Shown: piece by piece, positions 37,108-50,207 of the stretch
Layout of the letters: each line of letters starts with the position of its first letter
Position numbering within the stretch: position 1 is the first letter of the stretch
Assembly: GCA_027886175.1 (NCBI GenBank)
Contig: JAJNNQ010000006.1
Location: 9,486,001 to 9,550,000, forward strand
Reading direction: 5' to 3'
Source: Phylloscopus collybita
Taxonomy: Eukaryota > Chordata > Aves > Passeriformes > Phylloscopidae
DNA length: 64,000 nucleotides
Made by a program: the position numbers and the translations under genes
The notes under the pieces: generated by a model
Told to the model about the DNA's origin: nothing
Seen by the model: only the letters and a program-made list of their open reading frames with translations
Database searches by the model: none

Positions 37108-37665
37108 AGATTCACAGAATGCGTGATGTTGGTGGAGACCTCTGGAAGTCGTCTGGTCCAAACCCCTTCTCAAGAAGGTCTTTCCTAAAGAGAGTTGTCC
37201 AGGACCATGAATATCTTGAAGGAGGGAGATCACAAACTCCCTGGGCAACTTGTACTAGGGCTCAGTCACCTTCATAATAAAAATGTGTTTCCTTCTGTGG
37301 AAACACATCTGTGGCTCAGACTGAACCTTCTGTGTTTTAGTTTGTGTTGGTTGCCTCTGGCCCTCTTACCAGTCTGTCTCTGTCCTCACTGCATCATCTC
37401 TGTGGTCATTCATATGTATTGATCAGATCCCCCTGAGGTGATTTAGGCTGAACAGTCCCAGCTCTCTCAGCATTTCCTCATATGAGAACTGCTCCAGTCC
37501 CTCCATTATTCCCATGGCCTTTCTATGGACTCTCTCCAGTGTGTCCCTGTCTCCCTTGTGCTGAGCAAACCAGAACTGGACACAGTATTCCAGGCACATA
37601 CACCACCAGTGTTTGAATAAAGGTGAAGGATCATCTCCCTTCATCTGCTGTGACAGACTGAACTG
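37108..37665 (-). mobile_element. CR1 LINE 3' end with ORF2 C-terminus, reverse strand
   Basis: A reverse-strand, 5'-truncated CR1 of about 555 bases. The low-coordinate end carries the 3' terminal CAGATTCACAGAATG motif. The reverse frame at 37423-37707 keeps the C-terminal ORF2 signature, including YCVQFWFAQHKGDRDTLERV, GIMEGLEQFSYEEMLRELGL and LFSLNHLRG. Low divergence in this coding part suggests a moderately young copy. It cannot move because it lacks the reverse-transcriptase core, endonuclease and ORF1. Confidence 0.92.
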
Positions 37666-40078
37666 CAGAGTAAATTTACTCCTATCTGAGAGTGGAAAAA
37701 GTAGCACTAGGAAAAATTGTCATCTACTCAGCTACCTCCAGGTTGGTTTATTTCCTTATATTCAAGAAAACAGAGTTTTTTTATGTAGAATTACAGTATT
37801 TAGACAGTTATATAGAATTCTAAAGAGTGATAGGTGAGTCTAGATGTACTTCCTGGTTGAGTGGAAAAAATGTTAAATACATACCCTAAATTTACAGAGA
37901 AAATAATCCTAAAATGGTAGGGTAAAGTTAAAAATTTGAAAGGAACAACAAATCTTTAACTGTATGGCATATTTTGTGCCACATTTTTTTTTTTTTTTTA
38001 CCTTCTTGGAATCACCTTTGGCGATTACTGCTGTAATTATTGTTTGTCAACCACAGAAACCTATAAGTGTGTGGGACAGGTGATTTCCAAGATAGAGTAC
38101 TTACACATAGGCAAAAGGAATTTTAAACACATAATTTGTTTACTTATTTATTTTTATTTTAATCTTTGTCTTCACACACAGACACACCCCGACACCCCCT
38201 CCCACCCCCAGTTTAAATGCTATCAGTCCTTAAGGACATTTGCTGTTTTCTTAATGAAGGGCATGTGCATTCTACCAGAGACTTCTACCAGAAAACCTAA
38301 ATCCTATGAGGAAAAGGGCACTGTTTAAGAAGTCCAGGACAGCTTTATCTTTCTCGTGAGGTCTTTCTTCCTTCTTAAGACACACAGTATGTTCTGCAGT
38401 GTTTTGAGACTGTGCTTAGCATTCTTACACTGAAATTGCCTGCACTAGAACAGGGAATCTTCTGTTTTGCATACTAATCCCAATCTTCATTTTGTTACTT
38501 TTCTCTTACTACTGACTACTTTTCTCTTTTATTCCCTAGTATTAAGTGTGTTTCTTCTTCACAGTGTAAAAATTGTCCTTCACAACATCTAATAAATGTA
38601 ATTGGCTGGAAATTAAGCTTTTTTAGGTAATTCTTTTACAGTAGCACATTTTCCAACAACATATCTCCTCAGATATTGACATGCATAAGGAAACAGAGGC
38701 AAAAGAGTTCATAACAGGGCAGTCGAGGAGCAGTAGTATCTTTCTTTCCTTCCAAAAAAGCATATCAGTAAACAAAAATTCTTTCAAGTGCCTGAATTGT
38801 CCAATTGTGAGATATGTCCCTGGATTGTTGAAAAAAACATGGAAAAGTATGCAATTAAATGTCATACTGCAAGCAATAGATTGCCATGAATTTTCCATTA
38901 GTTTCCAAGGACAATTCATGCATTACAATAAATCAGTAGGATGGCTTATAAGCTGTAAAAGTTATTCCAGACTACTACATTTATCCATTATTTTTTTTAA
39001 AAAAACAGAACCTGTTCTTTCTCCCATTGATACAACCAAAATTACTACTGCAGTTTATTGGCACAATTTACACATTGATAATTACTCTGTTCCACTGAAA
39101 CTTTTAGGCTGATATTCAGCTCCTAGAGAGCAGGAAACCAAAACATTTTTGTCTAAACTCTCCTCATGGTTTTATAAAGATCTAAAAAATGCAGTTGCCA
39201 GAGTTTAGAGAACTAGTCAGCTGTATGTGAAGTGCAAAGACTTTTCCTAGCAATGTAGCTCTCAAGACTTCAGTGACTAGGATTCAATAGGCAAACATGA
39301 AATACAAAGCTGCTTATGTCAATCACAAGATATATCTTTTTCAAAATAGACTTGAAATTAACATTTACATTTCCTGTGCATTTTTTTTCTACTTCTCCAG
39401 GATTTGCAAGTAGATGAAAATTTATTTTATGTCACCATTCTTAATAATCTTAAGAAATCTCATCCTTTGTTTGTCTGAAAAGTCAGTTAGTAGGAAAACT
39501 TAGAGGAAAGTGAATAACTTTTTAGAAAATGATAATTCAAGTAATGGGTAAGATTTTCAAAGACACTTATCTATGGGTCTGGCTCTGCTCCTTTCAAATT
39601 CTGTTTTACATATTTGCATGTTGCCTCAGGAAAAAAAAAATAATCTAAGCATCAGCACCCTGTGGAAAACTTGAAATGTGTCCTTTGGCATTTTTATTAG
39701 TAATTTTAGAAGTCTCAGTTAACTTCATGTGAGAAAACTGTTTTCAGCTCAAAGTACAAAAACATTTTGAATTTGAATATTGGAAACTTAAGCAGCTAAA
39801 CCATATGCACGCCATGGAAATACTAATATAAGCAATGAATGCTACTTAGTCAATGAAAGATGAGCAATAGATAACATGAAAAGATCCTTTTAGACCTGCT
39901 TTTGACTTGCTAAAACCATAAAAATGTGTCTGTCAGATTGCACTGCCAGACAGCAGATTTACCTACACAATTATGATACAGAGCCGATAAAACCTTAATA
40001 TTAATCATTTTCTTTCAGAAGGAAATAAATTAAGATTAAATCTCTAATAATACATAAACAAGTGTTTAGGATAATCTA
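37666..40078. other. Unique AT-rich non-coding DNA
   Basis: No element recognised. It contains the longest forward frame not explained by a repeat (38681-39112, 143 codons), which shows no domain, signal peptide or homologous feature that I can identify. Confidence 0.5.
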
Positions 40079-40146
40079 ATTATATTGTTTGATTGCATTA
40101 GTTCAGGATTGTTTCCTGAACTAATGCAGTCAAACATTATAATGTT
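40079..40146. repeat. Strong hairpin, ~30-bp arms and 5-base loop
   Basis: Arms at about 40079-40108 and 40114-40145 are complementary. The inner 22 bases have one mismatch (TGCATTAGTTCAGGA and its complement), with one more mismatch in the outer 8. The loop is TTGTT. The outer part of the right arm contains a 16-base perfect palindrome, AAACATTATAATGTTT. The size resembles a foldback remnant or a precursor-microRNA hairpin, but nothing else supports a gene. Confidence 0.9.
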
Positions 40147-42479
40147 TGACTACTACAAACATCCTGCCAGGGCCTCTATTACCTCCTGTGTAAGTGGTGT
40201 CCTTCTCCAGGAATTTGATGGATGAGTCTCTGTTGGAAGCCTTTTCCATGCCTGCTTGAAATAAACATTTTTTGAACACATTATAGCCTCTTTCCAGGCC
40301 ATAAGTACCTGGCACTCTGTGAAAAGTGAATACATCTTTCCAACTGCTATTTGGCTCTGATATGAAGAAATTACTGTCAAGGTTAATTATCCCATTCAAA
40401 ACCAGTTCTTACCTGAAGGCTCTCCAAAATGTTTTTGAAGTACCAGAGAGATTAATTTGCCAGACAAACTGTGTGAGATGCATATAGATGTGTTAGTATA
40501 AAATTCATCATGTACTTCAGATCCTAAATTTTCCTTTGAATGTAAAAATTAAGCCATTTATTTTCAGCATTTGGAGCTATGTATGAAAGCCCAATAAGAA
40601 CAGTAAACTGCTATTAGAAGGAGCTAAAGAGTTGCAATAAAAATGTTTCCGAAAATATTTTACCAAACCCAAACTGGCAATCACTTTCAACCAGTTTGCT
40701 TTGCTGTACTTGAAGTTATTATCTTTCATGTATCAGCTGGATATTACATTGTTCGGTTCCGTACATTAACACTCTATGATTTTCTAGCTTTAGAATTATT
40801 TTTAAATGCAGATAATAGTACAATCGATTTCTCATTTACATAAAGCTAAAAATTTTCTGTAATACAATTTTACGAACAAAAAAAGGTGTATTTAACTAAA
40901 ATGTCCAGCACGCAGTCTCCAATTATAGAAAAAGAACTCTTACAGTATAGTTTATGTTGCTCTTATAAACCAATTTTAATACTCTGTAATTTTCTCTTTT
41001 GTATTATGAGGAAAAAAACTTAAGTTTTGAATCATCTTAATGAATTATAAATGCGTTCAAAATATGTGTTGAATATCACATTTTAAAACGATCCTGTAAT
41101 TTTCACTGCCATCAGTTTGGTTATAGTGATACCTCAATCCCAAACCTGAGGATTCTTTTAAAATATAATGTGTTGAAGTTCAGCTGACTGCAAAGCAAAA
41201 TCTGATTTGAGCATTGTAACAAGCATCAGGGTGGAAATGGGTTGCAATGAGCACAGTATAAATATGTGGGCGCTGACATGCACACAGATGCCTCAATAGT
41301 TCTGAATCACACTTGCGGTTCAAGCAAATAGGATGCAAAGCATTATAAGCTCAGCAGTGCAGCCAGTTGTACATTGTGAAATTCATTGTGTGGCAGCCTG
41401 TAAACTATAATCAGGAGTTGTATTTTCTCAAATGCTAAATTCTCCAAAGGAATAAAGAGAAGAGACTGTATAACTCACCTTCAGTAATAAAAATTTCATC
41501 ACTCCACCCAAGTTCTGCTGCCACACAGAGATTGTTATGATTCTGTGAATCTTGGTAAGCATAGTGGTTATTGGAGTGAACATACACAATCCTTCAATTC
41601 ACAGTGATGGCATTTTTTTTTTGGAGAGGAGATGACATTATGCTGCTTTGATTACACCCTGCCATCAGCTCTCACTGAGATCAGTGGATTCCATCTGAAC
41701 ACCCAAATAATGGAGAATGTGATAGGTTTATGAAAATATTGTCTGGAGGGTTGTGCTTCGATTTAACACAAATTTGATCAAATTATTTTCAATGCAGTCA
41801 GTACAGACCACTGAACAAAAGCAAATTCCTGCAGAAGGAGAAAGGGAAATGAGACAAGGAAGAAAAGGGGAGAAGAGAGATCTGAAAGGACATCAGTCTT
41901 TCTGTACTTCATTGTTCACTGACCTCACAAGCCACAGCTCCTCTATCACAGTTCCCACAGCTCTCCACAACTTCCTCTATCACTTTCAATACTTAAATTT
42001 CTGTAGCTGTTTGCTTCCAAAACCTGCTTCCAGGATATTCTGAGAACAGTCACTCCAGCTAAATCTTCCAAGCTTTATATCTAAACAGAAGGGGTTCATT
42101 TGATCAGCTTGTAAATTGAAGATTTTTCTACTGATGTTACAACATGGTTTTGCTGCATTTAAGCTAAAATTGTGTTTATTGTACACCTTAAGTACTGAAA
42201 TCCTTAGTGAAAACTAGATCAAATTATTCTGGCTATTTTCCTATCCATGCAAAGTATGCTAAAACCCTAAAAAAAATTGCATTTTGTTTCACTTAAGTTC
42301 TGCTTTGGATGTCATCTGCTCACTGTAGTACCAGTAAGCAAAATAACAACAATATTTATAGTTGGGGCTTAACTACAGCAAAGCTCCACACAGGCACATA
42401 TTCATGCTCTTCCAGTGGGAAGTGCAAAGATAGAAGTGGAGAAGCTACTGGATTGAGGTAAAGGCAGTGTAATAGACAA
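40147..42479. other. Unique non-coding DNA
   Basis: No gene or mobile element recognised. The part at about 41.1-41.6 kb is less AT-biased and free of low-complexity sequence. Confidence 0.5.
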
Positions 42480-42740
42480 ATTAAAACCTGCACAGACAAG
42501 CAAAACAAATGAAAAAAAAAAAAATCAGTCACTTCTCATCAGTCTGAAAGTGTTCAGCCATCTTCAGGAGAGCAGGGATCCATCACGGCTAATGGTTCCT
42601 TGGGAGGACAAATGCCATAACTCTGGATATTCCACCTTTCTTCTTTCCTCATGATTTTTTGGGGTTCTGGGTTTTGGTGTTTTTTGTTTTTTTTACTGAG
42701 CTTGATGTTATATGGTACAGAATATTCATTTCACTGGCTA
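42480..42740 (-). mobile_element. LTR fragment, same family as 54.0/60.3/62.5 kb, reverse strand
   Basis: A reverse-strand piece of the ~570-bp LTR family found three more times in this window. Shared blocks include GTGTTCAGCCATCTTCAGGA (42550-42569), the AATGCCATAACTC block and ATGGTACAGAATATTC. Compared with the other copies, a T/G-rich insertion (about 42654-42693) replaces the TATA region, and both LTR ends are missing. Confidence 0.75.
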
Positions 42741-44100
42741 TTAAAACATAATAATATTTTATTAGGATATTGCAATTTCAAAGCATGAAAATTATCTAAG
42801 CAACCTTCACAATTGTTTTCCAGGTGGTATGTTAGCTTAATTTTGCAGATCCAGGAACATCAAGCTGTTAGGAATTAAGTTTATGTCTGGAAGCAAAACC
42901 AAAAAAATTAGAAAAATAAGACAAAATATAGTTCTCGTGGGTATTTCATTCAACAGTGGATGAACTTTGTAACAAAGATTTACAGAGGTTTTGTGACTTT
43001 ACACATCTGTTTAGATGTCTTGTAGTGTGAATGATTATTCTGCAAATCATGTCCTGCTGAGGAAGTTTTGGTATAAAGCTGTTTCTCTCGTGTGATCTGT
43101 TTTACATATATCCAATCTAAGCTGGGTACACAACCAGGTGCTGAACTAGTAGACTAGTTCTACCTCTAATTATATGTACATAAAATTGCATGTTAGACTA
43201 TATCAAATACTCACATCTGTAATTTCTATGTTCTGGGGTGTTTGAATAGAAATTTTGCATTTGCATGGCTTAGTTTTATGACTTGTTCAAATTTTGCAAA
43301 ACCCCTTTTTTAAAAAAATATTTTTACATGGTATTAACTGAATCCTGTGAAATGTAATTTATTTACATTTATAATATGATGTTGCTTTATCAATTTGCCA
43401 ATAATTACATTCCTTAATATTTGCCTTAGTTGTTACCCATCTTACTCTTTTTGGAGATTAAGGACAACTGTGCCAACATTGTCGCTACTGAATATCCATT
43501 TTTCTTCTCCTTTGAATATTTTCAGTCATTTAGTCATGAGAAATAGTAACATATACATAACTACAGCTAGTGACTCATAAAGCAATCTTTTTTCAACTTT
43601 CCTTGTATCGATAATCACTAAAGAAAATTACTCAGTGAGTATTTAATCATAAAGAAATCAGTTCATTTGCAAACAGAAATCAGAAAGGAAAAAGCATTCT
43701 AAAATTCTGTGATTTGAGTCACCCTGCTGTATTTCTATGTGCTTCCTGCAAGATTACTTCAGTCCACAGCAAAATCAGTTTTGAAGATTGTAGCCTTGGG
43801 AGATAATTTCAAGAAATGCAATTGTAATCATGTCTGTGAGAACATTATTTACGGGTCATGATGTACAAGGTCTAAAGAATGCAGATTGATTGTAAAATCT
43901 TAGGGGAAAAACTAAGCTAAGGAAGATGATAATATGTAGTTACTAAAAAGAGAAGCAAATACAGAACATTAAAGTATAGAACTAAAATATTTTTTACACA
44001 ATCAAAGGATATCTTAGGCCTAACATTCCCATTAAATTAAACTTAGATTATACTAATTGCAAATGTTGATGTTATTCCAGAAACCAAAAAAACTAACTAC
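42741..44100. other. Unique AT-rich non-coding DNA
   Basis: Nothing recognised. Confidence 0.55.
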
Positions 44101-44132
44101 CCAACTAACCAACCAACCAACCAACCAACCAA
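44101..44132 (+). repeat. (AACC)n repeat
   Basis: About seven AACC units, nearly perfect; same unit as at 13348-13386. Confidence 0.92.
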
Positions 44133-45910
44133 TGCAGAAATTGAATGTCTACTTCAATACAAAATACCCAAAATATTTGTTGCAATTTATCAAACAGTGA
44201 AGATACTATACTAAGTGATAAAAAGGTAAAAAAAAAAAAAAATCACTGACTATCATCTATTTTTTTTTTTATTTTTTTGGAAATGATTACTTAGGGTATG
44301 ATTCTAGAAAACTTTTACATCACTAATTAGTATCTCAGGATTAAATTATATTGCTTCTCATTAACTTATATGCAAATTAATTCCTTTATGTGTGAAAAGT
44401 AACCTTAGGTAGAATAGTGTCTCAGTTTTCCATTTTGTATTTTAAAAGAAGGGGTTTTGCTAAATTGGGACACTTTACAAGCCTGGGAAAAGGCAAAATT
44501 CCTATTCAAACTCAATGGAACAAAAAAAACCCTGTAGAACTTAAATAAACCCTACAGAACTTAATAAACTTTAAGATAAAATATTTTGAAACAGGAATTC
44601 ATTAGAAATACAAAAATGATGGTAAATATAGTAAATATAATAATACTTAACATGAAAATATAGTCATCAATTGAAAAAACAATATGAGTGAGTAAACATA
44701 CAGTTATTTTAAAAGAAAAATATAGTAGTAGCAAGTGATTACAGATCCAAAAGACTGGAGAAAAAAAAAAAAACACTCATTATTATTATTAATAATTGTT
44801 ATTAGTGTATGTTTAAGAATATGTCAAGATTTCAGTGTGGGGGATTATTTTCTTATTATTATTATCTTCAGGTGGTAAAGAAGAAAACTTAAACTGTTAT
44901 TTTTATTATAGTTTTTGTTTTATTCCTATAGATCTCTATACTCTCAATTTAAACTCTCTAAATCAGTCTAGGATCTCAGGTCTATCTTTAGAAACAGTTC
45001 ATTGATTATAATATGTACTTATGTTTCTGTGAGGAAGATGCTAGCTGTTTTGTTTCGAAGCATATCCTAGATTCAGTCCAATGAAAAGAATGTTCTAGGG
45101 ACCGTCTTTAATTGTAATAAAACCAAGAACATATCTGTCTTCTGTGTAACATTCTCCAACAGTATTTCAGTGGTGTTTCCACCTGAAAACATACTTTTAG
45201 TCTAGTTTTACAACTTATTTCATAGTACTTAAAAACAAGCATCAACTAAAAGAGAAAACCCAAACAAAAAAAACCAAACCAAAACAAACAAGAAGTTATT
45301 AGTTGAACTGCAGACCTTTTCAGAAACTTTGAATTGGAAAATGAGTAGGTTAAAAAAAATATTTGCTGGGTACCATCTCGCAGTTACAGGTGTTATTTGG
45401 TAGAATATGAGCTAGAATGTACATCTTGGTCTGCAACTAGGTATCACTCCTTGAGGTAAAATCTTAATCATTGACAGTGTAGACAATTAGAATTTTTTTT
45501 TTTTTTTAATATGGAAAAACCTGCACATAATTGGAGAGCTCCCTTGCCTGAAAAAAATATTTTTTCAATATAATAAATTTCTTTAGAAAAATCTTAGTCA
45601 GACTCTATTGTCCTGCCCACAAACTACTATTTGATCATTCTCTATGACAGTAAGTGAAATTTGATGCACACAACAGAAATTAATCATCAAATACCTCAAG
45701 ATTTTAAAGATCACTGTTCCTTGCAGGATGACTTAAACTGCATGACTAAGAGCATCATCCAGATGTTCTCTGAAGACAAGAGGTGCTTTAAATGTGATCA
45801 AATGATGATATTTTTAATAGCAAAAACCCCTCATGTTTAATAATTACACAATTTACTACTAGCAGAGATAATATTAAATCTTACAACATCAAAGGATATC
45901 ACATAAAAAC
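44133..45910. other. Unique, very AT-rich non-coding DNA
   Basis: No element recognised. It includes A or T runs (44229-44242, 44761-44773, 45494-45508), a 22-bp-period partial duplication at about 44529-44571 and a C/A tract at 45259-45292. Confidence 0.55.
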
Positions 45911-46480
45911 AAGTGTGACCAAGAGGTCAAGGGGGATGATTGTTCCCCTCAACTCTGCCCTCATGAAACCCTGCCAGAAGTAGTGAGTCAAGCTCTGGAG
46001 TCCACAGCACAGGAAGGACATGGAGTGGGTTCAGAGGAGGCCATGAACATGATCAGAGGGGTGGAGCACCTCTCCTATGAAGACAGGCTGAAGAAGTCGT
46101 GGTTGTCTATCTTGGACATGAAAAGGTTTCGAGGAGACCTCATTGAAGCCTGTCAGTACATAAAGGGGAATTATGAGAAGGAGGGAGAGGGATATTTTAT
46201 ATGGAAAGATAGGACAAAGAAAAACAGTTTTAAACTGAAAAAAAATGTTAAGAGGAAATTCTTTACCATGAAGGCAGTGAGGCACTGGAACAGACTGCCA
46301 AGAGAGGTTGTGGATGCCCTGTTCCAGGAAGGGCCCAAGGCTGAGTTGAATGGAGCCCTGAGCAACCCAATCTAGTGAGTGACATCCCTGTCCATAGGAA
46401 GAAAGTTGGAGCTATGTGATCTTTAAGGTCCCTGTCCAATTCAAACCATTCTAAGATCCTATTCTGTTCAATTCTAAATT
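45911..46480 (+). mobile_element. CR1 LINE 3' end with ORF2 C-terminus, forward strand
   Basis: A forward 5'-truncated CR1 of about 570 bases. The 130-codon frame at 45983-46375 spans the ORF2 C-terminus, with MNMIRGVEHLSYEDRLK and an FRGDLIEACQYIKG stretch, and the normally untranslated 3' part (ALSNPI at the end). The 3' terminus with ATTCTAAGATCC and ATTCTGTTCAATTCTA repeats is at about 46448-46478. It should not be annotated as a host gene. Confidence 0.92.
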
Positions 46481-48514
46481 CAGTTAAATTATAATGAATA
46501 TTTAAGTGGGATTCATCTGGCCAGATGCAAACAGGTACTTTTTTCATATAAACATCTGAGTCAAAATCTAAAATATGAAGTTATTATTATGAAGTGTTAG
46601 TTTCCTACAGCTGATTGGGTATCTATAATGTGTCCTTTGAATCAGATTTGAATAAGCATCACTATTAAACCTTTTTTTATGAATTTATGCTGAAACATTT
46701 TGGAGCAACAGGCTTTCCATCAATATTCTTCTGATTTACAATTAAAGGAAACTAAATTTTTACCTCAGGATGAAACATCCTCATCCTCTGTCATCCCTGA
46801 TATCTCTTCATTTCTTATGAAGAAATGATGCCTTTTCTTCACAAAAACAGATGATTCTGTCATCTTCACAACAATCAACAACTTCAACAACTTTGTTTGG
46901 TGACACTTTTTTATTTCATTTTGGAATGAATGAGAAATTGATTCTTGGGAATGTTGTTATTTTAGGAAGTTCTAGGAAAAAGTATTTATGAATCTGTTTT
47001 TTCTTTCTAGTTATATTTTTGGAGAATCTATTAAAAAGAGACAGCAACTGATATAATCAGTGACAGGATAATTTGATTATCTACTTCCCTTTGCCAAGAG
47101 GCTAATCTATTTGACAGAGACATGTTTCCATTGCTGTACCCTCATTCTTAATAGTTTAGTGCAATACAAAGATCTTATTGGTCCTGTACCTTTGTCATCT
47201 GGCACAAAGTTGCACATAATATTGGTTCTTGGTCCAATCAGAAAGCAAAATGAACCTGCTCTTAGCTGGTTGTAACAGAAAAAGTGTTGGAAACAGTTCT
47301 ACATCACTTATAAATTCTAAGTAAAAAGGAATGAGGGATACATTTCATAAATATGTTAGTATTTTGCAAAAGGGTTTCAGTAAAAGCAGGAACATTGCTT
47401 CAGGCCAGATTTGCCTTGAAAAAAATATAGAAGGTAAGCGCTTCTGTGAGATTTATATTTTTCTATGATTTTTTTGTTAATTTATAGAATATATGTATCT
47501 AAACAGCCTCCTAACTAGACCTAGAAAAGAGCTTGACTTGAATCAAAAGATAATAAAACTTTCCTCCACAAAAAGAAAAAAATCTTGATGTGTAAAGGTG
47601 AGTAGGTAACACACATTTCAAAAGGATGAAGGTGATTTTTCCATTGATGCAACTAACAGACAAAAGTTTAAGAAGAAACTGTCTCTCAAGGTAGAATAAT
47701 AGAAGTGTGCTGAAAATAAACACTTAAAAATACGTTAAAGCAAGAGACAGATTGAACTTAAGATGTACCTAACATTTGGTGCCACAATGTTGTGTGGGTG
47801 TTAACATACAAGTAAAAGAGGAATGAAAAGCAGTTTTTATTTTCTTCAGGGTGAATGCCAAGAGCAGTAGTCACATTTTTTGGGATACGTGAGTTTACAC
47901 AATACATTCTAAAAGTTGTAGGGGAAAAAAGAAATAAAAAATGCATTAAAATCAGAAAAAAAAATGATAGATGAAACAATGATATAAATAACTTAAGCCA
48001 GCTTTAATAAAATTAAAATTAAGGATGCGTGAAAATAAAATAAATAATAAAATTGCACATAAAATATGTTATTAAATATGATTTTCATTTGAAGTAGTGT
48101 AAAGTAAAAAAAAGAAAAGAGGAAACCAAAAGTCAGTCAAGTTATGACTTCCTGAAGGAATGGACAATAAAGACATATTTATTTCAGTGTAGACTCAGAG
48201 TAGCACTACACCTTAAAAACTGTGTCTGCCTCTTATACCTTTCCTCTCAAAAGCAGGTCATATGAGATGGAAAAAAAACAGTCAATGGCAAAAAATGATC
48301 AAAGAAAATTTTGTTACACGTGATGAACACTTGAGCAATTCAAGATGTTTTAAAATTCAGAAAAAGGATAGCTTAGAAAGATACTAGTAATTACAGAAGA
48401 TCTCAATATGAGTTTTTATCACAAGAAAAAAAAATCTAGTGGCTTGAGATGAACCTGTTAGGTGAAAAGCTGAAATGAAATTAAATGGTAGATCTGTACA
48501 ACTTCTGAAATAAC
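46481..48514. other. Unique AT-rich non-coding DNA
   Basis: No element recognised; strongly A-rich around 47.9-48.1 kb. Confidence 0.55.
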
Positions 48515-48600
48515 CATAGATTCACAGATCATAGAATAATTTACTTTGAAAGGGACCCCTGGAGATTATTTTGTCCAATTCACCCATTTGAGCCAGTTCC
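48515..48600 (-). mobile_element. CR1 LINE 3' terminus, reverse strand (short)
   Basis: ATAGATTCACAGATCATAGA, then TTTGAAAGGGACCCCTGGAGA and a TTGTCCAATTC block match the reverse complement of a CR1 3' terminus. Similarity fades after about 48600, so the copy is short or strongly diverged. Confidence 0.75.
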
Positions 48601-50207
48601 TATCAGACCAGATAACCCAAGTCTTTGTCACAGCCTTTGTAGGCAAGCTCATGTCTGCTGCTTAACCATCCTTGTGATTAAAAACCCAACCAAACAAAGG
48701 AAACCAAACAAAAAAATAAAACGGCAATAAAACTTTGCTGTCAATAAAACAGCAAAGAAACAAACCTTTACTTTCTATCTGAATGGAATTTTCTGTGTTC
48801 CAAATTGCATTCACTACTTTTTGTCCTGTTACTGTGTGCCTTACAGACAACATGCCCTTTGTACCATGCCGTGAAGACATCAGTAAGAACTCCTTTAGCC
48901 TTCTTGTTAAGGGTGTACAAACTCAGTCACTCAGTATCAAAGTATGCAAGGATGTCTGCAGACATCTATGTATTGTCACCTTCAGGGGTTAAATGCTGAA
49001 TTAGATGCATTTGCCTTGAGCAAGTATGGACACTGTGCACTTTACTACCCTGCTGAGCCTTTTGGGAAGGAGATTTACAGGATGATAAAACAGTGAGAAT
49101 AAGTGGAGGAAAATATGATGAGGCATCAAAAGCAAATTATTAATTTGAATGATAAATAAGATTTTCTTTCATTTTCTCCTGCTTTGCCTTCCCAAATCTG
49201 CTTGATAATAATAAATTCAATGAATTTTTCTTTCTGTAACATAGTTAATGATATCTTATATTCAAACATACTGTGAAAAGGTTTATATGTTTTAGGGATT
49301 TTTCCTGTTGGAAATGCTTCATGTGAAATACTTAAATTTCACAGGATTTCATTAAAAACTAAAATTGATTGTCTTTTGATTCTATTTTTGATTCTTATTT
49401 TTTCCCCCTCATTTACCACTGACTTTTCAAAACTCTTCAGTTTAGGACAAGAAGCAAATGAAAAGAACAATGGAACTGTATTTTTGCTAATTTAAAGTTC
49501 AACAAGCTTAAGAAAATTTTGTCCATAATTCCAACAAAATAAAAATAAATCCAAGATATTTTCATTCCTATTAAAATCTGAAGCAGAAACAGAAAAATGA
49601 AAGAATAAGACTGAAATGTATGAAAAAGAAAAGAAATGGAAGTAAATTAGATTTCAAGCAATAGAGGAAAAAATCAGAAATATTTCTATAGTGAATCCTA
49701 TGGACAATTTATAGAAAATTAATTTTCTTGATTAGTTTGCTATTTGCATCTTTCAGGAATAATAATAAAATCCTTTTTCTTTTGAGGTAAAGACCTATGT
49801 TTTTGCAAATCAATCATTTGAATTTGAGACTTGCTGAGAAATGAACTGTACTATTCAGCCAATGCTCAATATTTTTAGGTATATAAATCCTGGTGAAAAC
49901 ATAGGGAAGCCAGGTGAGAGTACTTTGTCTGTTTGAGACCAGTTCAAAAGAAAATCCTGTAGATTAGTGGTAACAAAAATTTCTTGTGGATTTTTGGGGT
50001 TTCAGCTTATAATTTAATTGGCATTACACTGAAAGTGAGCTGATTCCATCAGAAGCTACAGAGCATGGAAGAAGAAGACATAAGAAGGCAACACAATACG
50101 TAGTAACTCTCCTAGGCTTTATCTTTCCCAAAATTGAACTTGGATACCAAGATTCCACTAATTTTATTGTTTACTGAGCCCAGAAAGGAGTCAAACTTTG
50201 ACTAAAC
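48601..50207. other. Unique AT-rich non-coding DNA
   Basis: A C/A tract lies at about 48684-48720; otherwise nothing recognised. Confidence 0.5.

Noticed and set aside
38681..39112. 143-codon forward open frame, the longest in the window without a repeat explanation
   Set aside because: No recognised domain, no signal peptide or membrane segment, no exon boundary or polyadenylation context. One frame of this size is plausible by chance in six frames of 64 kb.
45983..46375. 130-codon forward frame resembling a gene
   Set aside because: It is the C-terminal ORF2 part and 3' region of a truncated CR1 LINE, not a host gene.
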